Shown: positions 14,854-23,810 of the stretch, in pieces
Layout: each line of letters begins with the position of its first letter
Position numbering within the stretch: the stretch's first letter is position 1
Source: Anaerolineaceae bacterium
Lineage (GTDB): Bacteria > Chloroflexota > Anaerolineae > Aggregatilineales > Phototrophicaceae
DNA length: 64,000 nucleotides
Reading direction: 5' to 3'
Assembly: GCA_002702065.1 (NCBI GenBank)
Contig: NZXX01000002.1
Coordinates: forward strand, 310,001-374,000
The notes under the pieces: model-generated
Databases searched by the model: none
What the model was told of the DNA's origin: nothing
Seen by the model: the letters and a program-made list of their open reading frames with translations, nothing else
Translations under genes and position numbers: made by a program

Positions 14854-16062
14854 ATGCCGTTGATCACCGCCGTTATCGTCATACTGGTTTACGCTGCGAT
14901 TGCTGTTGGGCGCGTGCCGAGTTTGCGCATGAACCGGGCCACCATTGCCCTGGCCGGGGCGGCGGCGCTGGTTGCTATCGGCGCTATCCATGAGGAAGAA
15001 GCCTTCGCCGCGCTCGATATGGGTACGATTCTGCTGCTGGGTGCGATGATGGTCATCAACGTCAACCTGCGGCTGGCGGGCTTTTTTCGCTATGTCGGCA
15101 GCCGCACGCTGCGGATCGCACATGGGCCGCGGTTGCTGCTGGCGCTGGTGATTGTATCATCCGGCGTGCTGTCCGCGATTTTTCTGAACGATCCGATCTG
15201 CCTGATGATGACGCCGATGGTGGTGGACCTGACCCGGCGGCTGGGGCGTGACCCGGTGCCGTATCTGGTGGGGCTGGCGGCTGCGGCCAATGTCGGCTCG
15301 ACGGCGACGCTTACCGGCAACCCGCAGAATATGATTATCGGGCAGGCCAGCGGTATCCCCTACCTGACCTTTCTGGCGTATCTGGGGCCGGTGGCGCTGG
15401 TGGGCCTGCTGGCGTGCTGGTGTGTGATCGTGCTGGTTTACCCGGCGGAGTTTCGCCGCGTGCTGCCGGATGTCACGCTGCCGCCACCGCGCACGTTTAC
15501 GCCTCTGCTGCGCCGTACGCTGCTCGTGGTTTTGGGCCTGATGATCGCGTTTCTTACTGGTGCGCCCATCGTCACGACGGCCTGTGTCGCCGCAGCGATT
15601 TTGCTGGTGTCGCGGCTGCGCCCGGTCAAGCTGCTGGACCTGGACTGGAACCTGCTGGCCTTTTTTGCCGGTCTGTTTGTGATTACCGGGGCGTTATCCA
15701 CAACGGGCCTCAGCGAACGGCTGTTTGCCAGCACGGATGCGTTCCTCAAAAGCGGGGTGCTGTTGTTCAGCGTAGTCGTCGCGGTGCTGAGCAATCTGGT
15801 ATCGAACGTCCCGGCGGTGCTGCTGCTGCGCCCGGAGATCGCGTCATTCCCGGACCCGCAGCAAAGCTGGCTGGCGCTGGCCATGGCCTCGACGCTGGCG
15901 GGCAACTTCACCTTGCTCGGTTCCGCCGCCACGCTGATCGTTGCGGAGGTCGCACGGGCCAACGGCGCGCGGCTGGACTTTGTGGCTTACCTGCGCGCCG
16001 GGGTTCCGATTACGATTGTGACGCTGGCTTTTGGCGTGATCTGGCTGGAATGGGTCTTTTAA
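14854..16062 (+). CDS. Membrane transporter of the ion transporter superfamily (ArsB/NhaD/CitM-like)
   Basis: 402 aa from the ATG at 14854 (GAAGGA upstream). About 10-11 membrane segments are visible. The two halves each carry the re-entrant-type motifs of the IT superfamily: FLNDPICLMMTPMV and ANVGSTATLTGNPQNM in the first half, and VSNVPAVLLL with ANFTLLGSAATL in the second. Members export arsenite or exchange Na+/H+, or take up dicarboxylates and citrate; the substrate cannot be decided here. The NPQN motif favours the anion/Na+-antiporter branches. Adjacency to an EF-hand gene is notable but may be chance. Confidence 0.8.
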   Translation: MPLITAVIVILVYAAIAVGRVPSLRMNRATIALAGAAALVAIGAIHEEEAFAALDMGTILLLGAMMVINVNLRLAGFFRYVGSRTLRIAHGPRLLLALVIVSSGVLSAIFLNDPICLMMTPMVVDLTRRLGRDPVPYLVGLAAAANVGSTATLTGNPQNMIIGQASGIPYLTFLAYLGPVALVGLLACWCVIVLVYPAEFRRVLPDVTLPPPRTFTPLLRRTLLVVLGLMIAFLTGAPIVTTACVAAAILLVSRLRPVKLLDLDWNLLAFFAGLFVITGALSTTGLSERLFASTDAFLKSGVLLFSVVVAVLSNLVSNVPAVLLLRPEIASFPDPQQSWLALAMASTLAGNFTLLGSAATLIVAEVARANGARLDFVAYLRAGVPITIVTLAFGVIWLEWVF

Positions 16063-16547
16063 TCACCCGCGTTCTGGGGTAATTCCGCTTTGGGGTCTTC
16101 CTCGACCAGCAGCGGCCAGCTTTCTTCAATGTCGTCATAATGAATGGTGATTGTTTCCTCGACCATTTCACTGGAGCCGCTGTTAAAGTCCGTATATTTC
16201 ACTTCGGCGATCCATGCCTTTTTGATGATCCAGCGACGGATCGGCACGCCATCATCGACGGCGGTAATGTGAATGGTGCGGGTGGGGCGGATAATGTCTG
16301 CGGCAGCCGCGAACGTATCCCGGATCCAGCGGTTGAAAGGGACGTTCGGGTCGCGCTGGACCATTTTGGTGATTTTGAAGGGTTCCTGAAGTTTCTTGAG
16401 CGAGGTGGTCGTTTTGACTTCCAGCTTGAAGGTGACCAGACCCGCAACGCTGAAGATCCCCGCAACTGGTTCGTCATCAATGGTGACTGTAAATTCGTTC
16501 GCAACCAGGCTGTCAATTGCCTGAACGCTGTCGATTTCGTGGGCCAT
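16059..16547 (-). CDS. Phage tail tube / gp19-like protein (orphan)
   Basis: 162 aa from the ATG at 16547 with AGGAG upstream. The pattern matches tail-tube proteins of the T4 gp19 type, found in phages and contractile injection systems: FTVTIDDEPVAGIFSVAGL at the N-terminus, RWIRDTF in the middle, then IRRWIIKKAWIAEVKYTDFNS and ETITIHYDD at the end. Those proteins stack as hexamers to form the inner tube. No sheath, baseplate, spike or ATPase gene is near, so the role here is open. The stop overlaps the transporter stop by 4 bases (convergent). Confidence 0.65.
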   Translation of the reverse strand: MAHEIDSVQAIDSLVANEFTVTIDDEPVAGIFSVAGLVTFKLEVKTTTSLKKLQEPFKITKMVQRDPNVPFNRWIRDTFAAAADIIRPTRTIHITAVDDGVPIRRWIIKKAWIAEVKYTDFNSGSSEMVEETITIHYDDIEESWPLLVEEDPKAELPQNAGD

Positions 16548-16683
16548 GTGATCTGCTCCTGAAAAGTTCCAGTACATTGTTGAGTATACATTAATCTGCG
16601 CGGTCGTGCGTATTGCGGCAACATGCTGTAATATTATGTACACTGAGCATAACGCATCCGACAAATGGTGAGGTAAGTTTTTG

Positions 16684-18906
16684 GTGAGTGCTGGACGGTT
16701 GATCGGGGTGATCGTCGTACTGCTGATGGTGGCGGCCTGTGGCTCTGCCCCGTCGGCATCGACCGTGCAGATTCTGCCAACAGCGGCGGTGTTGCCCTCG
16801 CCGACGCCGGGTACCTTCACGCTGGATTCGGCGGAACGGGTGGCACGTCGGTTTCTGGAGGCTTGGCGCAGCAGTGACTATGCCGCCATGTACCAGCTGA
16901 TTACGTTTACGGCCCGCGAGGCCACACCCCTCGATGTGTTTACCACCACTTACGAAAATGCCCAGCGCACCATGACCCTGCAAGCGCTGGATTACACCAT
17001 CACCAGCCAGATGCTGGATGCCAGCGAAATCATGAACTTCAGCTATGATGTCACCTTTACTACCGATTTGGTGGGCACGTTTGCGGATACGAATCGTACG
17101 CTGCGGCTGGTGTTCGATGCCCAGATGGCGGATTGGCGTGTTGCCTGGTCGCCGGGGACGATCTTCGCAGCCATGGGCACAGGTGGCCAGCTGCGGCTTG
17201 AACCCCGTGTGCCGAGCCGTTCCAACATCTATGATTCCGATGGGCAGGTGCTGGCGGACCAGAACGCGCGCATGATTGTGGTCAATGTCATTGAAGAAAA
17301 TATTCCGGCCCTGGAAACCTGCCTCTCGCGCCTGTCCGAAGCGATGAACAAACCGGTGGCGGATATTCGCAGCATCCTCGATTCCCGCGCCGACAACTGG
17401 CTGACGGATGTCGGCACGATTGAGCCTGTCACATATGTGCAGACACACCAGCAGCTGGAACAGGACTGCAACGCTACCTTCAACGATCGCCCGGCCCGGC
17501 GCTACCCGGATGGCGCAGCAACGGCCAATATCGTCGGTTATGTCGGCTTCCCCAGCGAGGCTCAGGTGGCTTCGGTGGAGGCGGCTGGTTTTTCGCAGGA
17601 TTCGATTATCGGCCAGAGTGGGATCGAGGCGGGGTGGGATGAAACCCTGCGCGGCAAACCCGGTGGGCGGTTGATCGTGGCCCAGCCGGGCGGCGGTCAG
17701 GTCGTTATCGCCGAAGCTGCCTCGCGCCCATCGGAAAGCCTGTGGCTGACGATTGACACTGACTTGCAGCATTTTGTGGTCCGCGCCATTGACCGGGCTT
17801 ATGCCAACGCCAGCGCGGGCTGGGGGGGCAGCTCCAAGGGTGCGTCGGCCATTGTCATGGATGTAAACACCGGGGCAATTTTGTCGATGGTGAGCTATCC
17901 GACGTTCGACAACAACGCGTTTACGCCGTTCCCGACCATCGGGCGCGAAGCTGCTAACCGCATTGTGGAGCAGGTGCAGGAAGACGAACGCCGCCCACAG
18001 CTCAACCGCCCGACACTCGGCATTTACCCGGCAGGGTCAACGTTTAAGGTGGTGCCGGCCATCGCTGCCGCCGACAGTGGCGTCTATGCGTTTGATCATC
18101 GCTATACCTCCATTGGCATCTGGAACCGCGATATTCCGCGTACAGACTGGCAGGCAGGCGGTCATGGCACGCTCACCCTGCCGCAATTCCTGAAATACAG
18201 TTGTAATTCCTGCTTTTATGAAACGGGCTATGATCTCGACCAGGTCGACCCCTTCCTGCTGCCGTCCTACGCCCGCCGCCTCGGCCTTGGGGAAGTGACG
18301 GGCCTGCGCGACCTGCCGGAATCTGCCGGGACGATCATCGACCCGGACAGTCTGGCGGAACTGGGCGGTTCGTGGCGCTTCTCGGATGCGGTCAATATGG
18401 CAATCGGGCAGGGTGAAGTCGAGGTTACACCGCTGCAAATGCTGCGCATGTATGCGGCGATTGCCAACGGCGGCACGCTCTACCGCCCGCAGTTGGTGCA
18501 GCAGGTCGGCATTCTGGGGGAAAGCCCCAGCTATCAGCTGACACCGGACCCCATGCGCGATACCGGCATTCAGCCAGCAGTCCTGGAGATGGTGCGGAAC
18601 GCGCTGTGCACGGTGACGACTGAGCAGGGCGGCACAGCGGAGCATATTTTCCGCAATTCGCCGATGCAGGACATTGTCGCCTGCGGTAAAACCGGCACGG
18701 CCCAGGCCACCGGGGATGTGCTGCCGCATGCCTGGTTTGTGGCCTACGCGCCGAAGGATAACCCGCAGATCGCTGTCATCGTGATGGTCGAAAACTCAGG
18801 CGATGGTTCAGCCGTCGCTGCGCCGATCACCCGCGAAATCCTCGAATATTACTTTTTCGACATCGACCCGCATACGAACAATGCGGCCATTGCTCAGTCG
18901 CAGTAG
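16684..18906 (+). CDS. Class B penicillin-binding protein, lipoprotein (MecA-N/PBP2-like)
   Basis: 740 aa from the GTG at 16684 (GAGGT upstream); a TTG one codon earlier is possible. The N-terminus is a lipoprotein signal ending in MVAAC. It is followed by an NTF2-like MecA-N-type domain (about 50-150), a dimerisation domain, and the transpeptidase. All three catalytic motifs are intact: S452-TF-K455, S506-C-N508 and K669-TG. The enzyme cross-links peptidoglycan outside the membrane. The lipid anchor replaces the usual N-terminal membrane helix. No rodA/ftsW partner is adjacent. Contrast the degenerate KTG in the PBP at the left edge of the window. Confidence 0.9.
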   Translation: MSAGRLIGVIVVLLMVAACGSAPSASTVQILPTAAVLPSPTPGTFTLDSAERVARRFLEAWRSSDYAAMYQLITFTAREATPLDVFTTTYENAQRTMTLQALDYTITSQMLDASEIMNFSYDVTFTTDLVGTFADTNRTLRLVFDAQMADWRVAWSPGTIFAAMGTGGQLRLEPRVPSRSNIYDSDGQVLADQNARMIVVNVIEENIPALETCLSRLSEAMNKPVADIRSILDSRADNWLTDVGTIEPVTYVQTHQQLEQDCNATFNDRPARRYPDGAATANIVGYVGFPSEAQVASVEAAGFSQDSIIGQSGIEAGWDETLRGKPGGRLIVAQPGGGQVVIAEAASRPSESLWLTIDTDLQHFVVRAIDRAYANASAGWGGSSKGASAIVMDVNTGAILSMVSYPTFDNNAFTPFPTIGREAANRIVEQVQEDERRPQLNRPTLGIYPAGSTFKVVPAIAAADSGVYAFDHRYTSIGIWNRDIPRTDWQAGGHGTLTLPQFLKYSCNSCFYETGYDLDQVDPFLLPSYARRLGLGEVTGLRDLPESAGTIIDPDSLAELGGSWRFSDAVNMAIGQGEVEVTPLQMLRMYAAIANGGTLYRPQLVQQVGILGESPSYQLTPDPMRDTGIQPAVLEMVRNALCTVTTEQGGTAEHIFRNSPMQDIVACGKTGTAQATGDVLPHAWFVAYAPKDNPQIAVIVMVENSGDGSAVAAPITREILEYYFFDIDPHTNNAAIAQSQ

Positions 18907-18910
18907 CACA

Positions 18911-19333
18911 TTACCCCGCAGCAAGCAGGCTTTCCAGTTCATCCATTACGGCTGTGAAATGGGCGCGGCGGTCCTCACGGGCTTCCGGCCCCGGCAGATG
19001 TTCCTGATGGAAGGCAATCACGGTGCGGTCGCGTTTGGGGATGATGCGCACCTGAATTAAGGAGGCGCGCGGCCAGTCCGGGGGCTGCCATGTCATGCGC
19101 AGGTGCGAACCGGGATGAAAGACGCGCACCTCGCCGGTCGAACCATCGGCCAGTTCATAGGTTTCGCCTTTGATAAAGTCGAGTTCCGGGGTGCCATTCA
19201 GCCACAGCTTCATACCTGCTTTGGACGTAAGCAAGCGCCATGCCTTGTCGTGATGGACGGACAGCGTGCGCCGTACACCGATTTGCCAGCCCACATCTTT
19301 GGTTAATCCAACGGGTTTTGCCTGTTCCACCAT
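18911..19333 (-). CDS. SRPBCC-domain protein (AHSA1-like)
   Basis: 140 aa from the ATG at 19333, chosen because GGAAAAGGGG precedes it. The START/SRPBCC fold is recognisable: an amphipathic first helix after VRRTLSVHHDKAWRLLTS, the LWLNG strand, then LRMTWQPPDWPRASLIQVRI, a TVIAFHQEHLPG strand and the long C-terminal helix FTAVMDELESLLAAG. Family members bind hydrophobic ligands or Hsp90-like chaperones; some act with ArsR regulators. Nothing in the surroundings identifies the ligand. It converges on the PBP gene with only 4 bases between the stops. Confidence 0.75.
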   Translation of the reverse strand: MVEQAKPVGLTKDVGWQIGVRRTLSVHHDKAWRLLTSKAGMKLWLNGTPELDFIKGETYELADGSTGEVRVFHPGSHLRMTWQPPDWPRASLIQVRIIPKRDRTVIAFHQEHLPGPEAREDRRAHFTAVMDELESLLAAG

Positions 19334-19490
19334 GCCCCTTTTCCCTTCCAGTAATGGTCGATCATATGTTCTATTATGCCGCAAATCGCGGTGCGGGTCA
19401 AGCAATTTGGGCGGGCTTTTGAACGCTCTGGACAGCATCAAAAGGGAGGCATAAGATTAGTGTGGCAGATGGCGCGAAAGAGGGAAACAC

Positions 19491-20006
19491 GTGATTTTCA
19501 GCAAGATACGCGACCCCCGGTTGATCACGGTTCGGCGTGGCGGCACGCTGGAAGATGCTCATCATCGACTTCTGGCGGTGTGGGCGGCGGATTGCGCGCA
19601 GCATGTCCTGCATTACTTCGAGGCAGAGCAGCCCCATGACGACCGTCCGCGCCGGGCGATTGAGCAGGCACACGCGTGGGTGCGCAGTGAAATTACGATG
19701 ATGCAGGCGCGTGCGGCTGGCGGCCATGCGATGGGTGCGGCCAGAGAACTGCGCGGCCCTGCGCGAGAAGCGGCGTATGCTGCCGGACAAGCGGCGGCGG
19801 TGGCGCATGTGGCGGCGCATGAACTGGGGGCAGCGGCCTATGCGATCCGGGCGGTACGCGCAGCGGCTTCTAAAGATGAACGACTGGCGGCTGGCAGGCG
19901 GGAATGCCAGTGGCAGCGTGCCCGGCTCCCCGACGAGATCCGCGACCTTGTGCTGGACGACCAGCGGCTGCGCAATGAGTACTGCTGGTTCGTGTTTGAT
20001 TGCTGA
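19491..20006 (+). CDS. Putative immunity protein (Imm-5-like, alanine-rich helical)
   Basis: 171 aa. The start ATAxRDPRL..RRGGTL..AHHRLLAVWAADCAQHVL and DDRPRRAIEQAHAWVRSEI match the helical repeat layout of the putative immunity protein family with an Imm-5-type domain. A long Ala/Arg helix follows (GPAREAAYAAGQAAAVAHVAAHELGAAA, split by family glycine positions). The C-terminus reads NEYCWFVFDC. In polymorphic toxin systems such proteins block a toxin, but no toxin gene is nearby and many genomes carry stand-alone copies, so another function is possible. The start is a GTG or ATG near 19491 (ACACGTGATTTTC). Confidence 0.6.
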   Translation: MIFSKIRDPRLITVRRGGTLEDAHHRLLAVWAADCAQHVLHYFEAEQPHDDRPRRAIEQAHAWVRSEITMMQARAAGGHAMGAARELRGPAREAAYAAGQAAAVAHVAAHELGAAAYAIRAVRAAASKDERLAAGRRECQWQRARLPDEIRDLVLDDQRLRNEYCWFVFDC

Positions 20007-20078
20007 GCCATGCTGCGACCACGTGGCAAGCGTTCGAGAATCTAAGCCACAAAGCGGACACGCGCGGTCATGACGTAA

Positions 20079-20104
20079 AAAAGGGCGCTGGTGTGCGCCC
20101 CTTT
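20079..20104 (-). terminator. Rho-independent terminator for the FAH hydrolase gene
   Basis: GGGCGC/GCGCCC stem (20083-20088 and 20095-20100) with a 6-base loop. On the minus strand it is followed by six T residues, which fits the end of the gene at 20146-20991. On the plus strand only a short T-run follows. Confidence 0.8.
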
Positions 20105-20145
20105 GCAAACATTCAGGATGTTCCGGTCGGTAGACGTGTTCGCGG

Positions 20146-20991
20146 TTATGCTTCCTCAGCCACCGGCTCAATGACTTTGCAGGTGTTTCTCAGCTCGCCG
20201 ATGCCCTCAACGCTGACGGTGACGACGTCGCCATCCTTCAGGAACACTTTCGGGTCGCGGCCTTCGCCAACGCCGGACGGTGTCCCGGTCAGGATGATGT
20301 CGGCGGGTTCGAGTGTGAAGTGTTTGGAGAGGTAGTGAATCAGGTAGGCGACGCTGAAGATCATGTCCTTGGTATTGCCGTCCTGCATCACCTCATCATT
20401 GACCGTCGTCTTGAGACTGAGCGCCTGCGGGTCTTCGATGTCGCTGCGGGTGACGATGGCCGGGCCGAGTGGACAGAAGGTGTCCAGCCCCTTGCCACGT
20501 GTCCACTGGGTATCGACGCGGTGTTGCAGGTCGCGCGCGGTGACATCGTTGGCGACGGTGTAGCCGAAGACATAATTCAGCGCGTCTTCCTCGCTGACAT
20601 TGCGCGCCTTTTTGCCGATAATGACGGCCAGTTCAACTTCCCAGTCGACTTCCTTGGTGATGTCCTCGGTCCAGGTGATGTTGTCGCCAGGGCTGATGAC
20701 GGCGCTGGTCAGTTTGGAGAAAATCAACGGACGCTCTGGCGGCTTATTGCCGGTTTCTTTGGCATGTTCGGCATAGTTGCGGCCAATCGCAATGATTTTG
20801 CCGGGGCGCAGCGGGGCCTGGATCGTGACATCAGCCAACGCATAGTGCTGGTTGACGCGGCTGGGGGTAATCCCGCGCCGGATCATCTCGTGCATGCGCA
20901 GCGTGTCGGAAGACGCCAGCACATAGACCTGATCGCCAACGATTTCACCCATTTGCGTGCGGTGATTGTGTGTGAAGGTAATCAATTTCAT
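20146..20991 (-). CDS. Fumarylacetoacetate hydrolase family protein
   Basis: 281 aa. The C-terminal FAH fold begins at IIAIGRNYAEHAKETG, with metal-binding acids in WEVELAVIIGKKARN and NDVTARDLQ, and ends with ILTGTPSGVGEGRDPKVFLKDGD. This is the family of acylpyruvate hydrolases, 2-hydroxyhepta-2,4-diene-1,7-dioate isomerases and oxaloacetate decarboxylases (FAHD1). The length and the small N-terminal domain fit these. The precise substrate is unknown; a cytoplasmic metal-dependent C-C hydrolase or decarboxylase is likely. The gene stands alone and is closed by the terminator at 20079. Confidence 0.85.
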   Translation of the reverse strand: MKLITFTHNHRTQMGEIVGDQVYVLASSDTLRMHEMIRRGITPSRVNQHYALADVTIQAPLRPGKIIAIGRNYAEHAKETGNKPPERPLIFSKLTSAVISPGDNITWTEDITKEVDWEVELAVIIGKKARNVSEEDALNYVFGYTVANDVTARDLQHRVDTQWTRGKGLDTFCPLGPAIVTRSDIEDPQALSLKTTVNDEVMQDGNTKDMIFSVAYLIHYLSKHFTLEPADIILTGTPSGVGEGRDPKVFLKDGDVVTVSVEGIGELRNTCKVIEPVAEEA

Positions 20992-21037
20992 CGAATTATC
21001 CCATAGTGTACTTACTTACGCTGTCACGGTTTCTATT

Positions 21038-22876
21038 TTAACGCTGTTCCAGGTGCTCTGCCGCTAATTGTCCCCAAACAGAAAACGGGCTTTGCTGCCA
21101 CAGGTCATAATATGCCTGTCGCGCACGGGTGCGGTCGACCAGCAGATCGTAGCTGAGCGCTTCCAGATACAACACATCGGAGGCCAGCGCGGTCTGCGGG
21201 TTATTGCGGCGCAGCTCGGCCAGCAGCGTGAGCACGCGCGCCGGGTTATTGTCGACCAGCAGGGCGTCGTACAGGCTTTGTGATGCGGTGAGGACCGGAA
21301 TCGGCGCGGTCAGCGGTTCGAAGCCCGGCAGCGGGTCGATCTGTTCGGCGGTGTAAACCTGCGGGTCAAGCGGCGCAAACGCCCACCAGTGACCACCAGC
21401 CATAGAGAAGTAGACAGCCTGACGGTCGGCCCGGCCCACCTGCGAGATCGTGCGCTGGTCGCGGACGACGATGCCCAGTGCGGCCAACTGGTCGACAATG
21501 GGTTCATCGCGCTGGAGGGGGCGTTCCTCAAGGATGCGGGTGAGGGCGTCATCCACGTTGCACGCGCCATGTGGCCCCGCGTTGATCAGTGCCGCGCAGA
21601 TTTCGAGTGGTGTTACACCCTGTTCCCCCAATGCCGCGATGAGGGCGCCTGCCTGCACTGCCAGCCAGGAATCCGGCTCTGCCCGGCTTTCGAGTTCGAG
21701 CGCGGTTGCAATGGCGCTGCCAATGTCGCCATCAAAGACCTGAAGCATGGCGCGGTAAACCCCGGCACGCTGGGCGCTGTAATCATCCTCGGATGGCGCA
21801 AGCGGCGCAATTTCGCTGATCGTCAGCAGCGCGTCGTCAATGGGCTGGGCGTACAGCGGTTCGGCGTCGTAGAACAGGCAGTTGGCCGTATCCTGAAAGA
21901 TGTAACCGGTTGGGTCGGCAGCCGGGCGGAAAAAGTTGGCCGTCCACTGCCACGTAACGCCCTGTTCGCTCAGGCACTGCCATGCTGCGGATTCTTCGCG
22001 GTACACCTGAACCTCAAGGGCTGCGCCGCCGGCCATCCAGGTATCAATCGCGCCGTAACGGATCGACTGACCGGGCTGCACCAGGCTGACGAGCGAACCC
22101 CCGCGCCAGCCAAACACGCGCAGCTCGCGGTTCAACTGACCATCATCCAGCGAAACGGCCAGTTCATCCAGACCGTCGCTGTTGAAATCGCCGACGCCCA
22201 TCAGTTCAAGGCTTTCGACCATGCCCAGCGGGGCGACCGGCAAATCCGGCGTCGTCAGTAGGCGGTACGTGTCGTTGTTCGTCGCAACAATGGGGACAAA
22301 ATCATTGTACAGCAGGCGATCATTCGGGCCGGGATAATACACATGCAGCACGGCATCCTGCCCGTCATTGCCATCCAGATTGGCGGGGATGACCTCGATC
22401 TGCAAGCCGTTGTGCTCGAAGGGCAGCAGTGTGGCTTGCCCATCGCTGGCACGCTGGTTGACCAGATATTCAAGATGGGGGCGCATCAGCCCGCGCAGAT
22501 CAATCCGCGCAGATGGTGCCGCCAGCGCCGCTTGCAGCAGATGTTCGCGAGCAGCGGGGTCGTGCGGGGCGTCGGGGAAGCGCCGGGTCAGTTCGTATTG
22601 CAGCAGCTCGATGGCCTGCTCCCGTTGAGTCATGCCCGGTCTGAGCTGCCGGATGTGGGTATACAGCACATTGAGCAGATCATCCTCGCGCCAGGGCCGC
22701 AGCACGAAGCGATTGATCGGCGCTGATGGTGTGCTGATCACGGGTTCGGGCGGCAGCGGCGTATTGGTGGCGAAGGGTGGCGGTTCCTGTGCACTCGTGG
22801 GTAATGCTGCACCCACCAGCAACCACAACCCGGCCAGCACACCCCATCCTGCCCAACGGCGCATTCTATTCACCAT
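21038..22876 (-). CDS. Large secreted protein with VCBS-like segment
   Basis: 612 aa. A signal peptide (residues 8-30, cleavage after TSAQ) is followed by a Pro/Thr-rich linker with repeats of the NTPLPPEPV type, typical of exported Chloroflexota proteins. The middle contains a calcium-binding VCBS/FG-GAP-like motif, GVGDFNSDGLDELAVS, and an earlier related one, NLDGNDGQDAVLHV. The C-terminal third is helical and TPR-like (AREQ, LLAELRRNNPQTALASDVLYLEALSYDLL split by turns). I recognise no enzyme domain. It probably acts outside the cell in binding or scaffolding. It is separated from pcm by a 250-base divergent gap. Confidence 0.7.
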   Translation of the reverse strand: MVNRMRRWAGWGVLAGLWLLVGAALPTSAQEPPPFATNTPLPPEPVISTPSAPINRFVLRPWREDDLLNVLYTHIRQLRPGMTQREQAIELLQYELTRRFPDAPHDPAAREHLLQAALAAPSARIDLRGLMRPHLEYLVNQRASDGQATLLPFEHNGLQIEVIPANLDGNDGQDAVLHVYYPGPNDRLLYNDFVPIVATNNDTYRLLTTPDLPVAPLGMVESLELMGVGDFNSDGLDELAVSLDDGQLNRELRVFGWRGGSLVSLVQPGQSIRYGAIDTWMAGGAALEVQVYREESAAWQCLSEQGVTWQWTANFFRPAADPTGYIFQDTANCLFYDAEPLYAQPIDDALLTISEIAPLAPSEDDYSAQRAGVYRAMLQVFDGDIGSAIATALELESRAEPDSWLAVQAGALIAALGEQGVTPLEICAALINAGPHGACNVDDALTRILEERPLQRDEPIVDQLAALGIVVRDQRTISQVGRADRQAVYFSMAGGHWWAFAPLDPQVYTAEQIDPLPGFEPLTAPIPVLTASQSLYDALLVDNNPARVLTLLAELRRNNPQTALASDVLYLEALSYDLLVDRTRARQAYYDLWQQSPFSVWGQLAAEHLEQR

Positions 22877-23126
22877 TTTTGACCCCCTTTGGTTTGTGCG
22901 TGCCGCTTAAGTGTGCCACGAATGGCGCAACTTTTAAATCAATTCGCAGGCTCCTGGCGAACTTGCCCCGGAGCGGAAATTAACTATACTACAAAGTATA
23001 TAACGCTGCTTTATCACCCTCTGTAATTGGCCCGGTTTCATCCACACGTCCGGTTTTTTAGGAAATCGTCAGGGAAGTAATAGTATCATTTGCAGAAAAT
23101 AGCAGACGAATCTCTGAGGAATTTTT

Positions 23127-23810
23127 ATGGGTGACAGTTTTGAAATCGCACGCAGCCGGATGGTTGCCATGCAGCTTGCCATGCGTGGCATTCATGATGC
23201 CAGGGTGCTGGAAGCGATGCGCACCGTACCCCGCCACCTGTTCGTACCACCTGCGGTTCGACATTATGCCTACACCGACCAACCCCTTACGATTGGTGAA
23301 GGGCAGACGATTTCGCAGCCCTATATCGTGGCGCTTATGATTCAAATGCTCAGTTTGCAGGGGCACGAACACGTGCTGGAAATTGGCACGGGTTCCGGTT
23401 ATCAGACCGCCCTGTTGTGCCAGCTTGCCCGCCATGTTTATACGCTGGAATATTATCCGCGTCTGGCGGGACGTGCCGACCGTATTCTGAGCCGGTTAGG
23501 GTATGAGAATCTGGATATTCATGTGGGGGATGGCAGCCAGGGGTTGCCGGACATGGCCCCGTTTGATGCGATTATCGTCAGTGCGGCGGCACCGGCACTG
23601 CCCGGTCCCCTGCGTTCGCAAATGACTGAGACAGGCGGACGCATGGTGATTCCGGTTGGCAGCCGGCAGGATCAGCACCTGGAACGCATCACCCGGCAGC
23701 ACAACACGTGGCAGATCGAACAGACCGAGCGCGTACGTTTTGTGCCGCTGGTCGGGCGTTACGGGTTCCACGCATCATCAGATGCTGCTGATGATGTGGC
23801 AGGGGTGTAG
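23127..23810 (+). CDS. pcm: Protein-L-isoaspartate O-methyltransferase
   Basis: 227 aa with CTGAGG before the ATG. It repairs isoaspartyl residues in aged proteins using SAM. Diagnostic segments are RTVPRHLFVPPAVRHYAYTD, the Pcm-specific GEGQTISQPYIVALM, the SAM loop VLEIGTGSGYQTALL and the post-loop VSAAAPALPGPL. The C-terminal tail (SSDAADDVAGV) is longer than in E. coli Pcm. The gene faces the methyltransferase at 23811, with adjoining stops. A short inverted repeat, TATAC-6-GTATA, lies at 22985-23000 in the upstream gap. Confidence 0.9.
   Translation: MGDSFEIARSRMVAMQLAMRGIHDARVLEAMRTVPRHLFVPPAVRHYAYTDQPLTIGEGQTISQPYIVALMIQMLSLQGHEHVLEIGTGSGYQTALLCQLARHVYTLEYYPRLAGRADRILSRLGYENLDIHVGDGSQGLPDMAPFDAIIVSAAAPALPGPLRSQMTETGGRMVIPVGSRQDQHLERITRQHNTWQIEQTERVRFVPLVGRYGFHASSDAADDVAGV

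Noticed and set aside
16059-16547. Prophage or injection-system cluster
   Set aside because: A single tail-tube-like gene with no integrase, capsid, terminase, sheath or baseplate gene anywhere in the window.
22985-23000. TATAC-6-GTATA inverted repeat upstream of pcm as an operator
   Set aside because: Short and AT-rich; equally explained by overlapping -10 elements of the divergent promoters.
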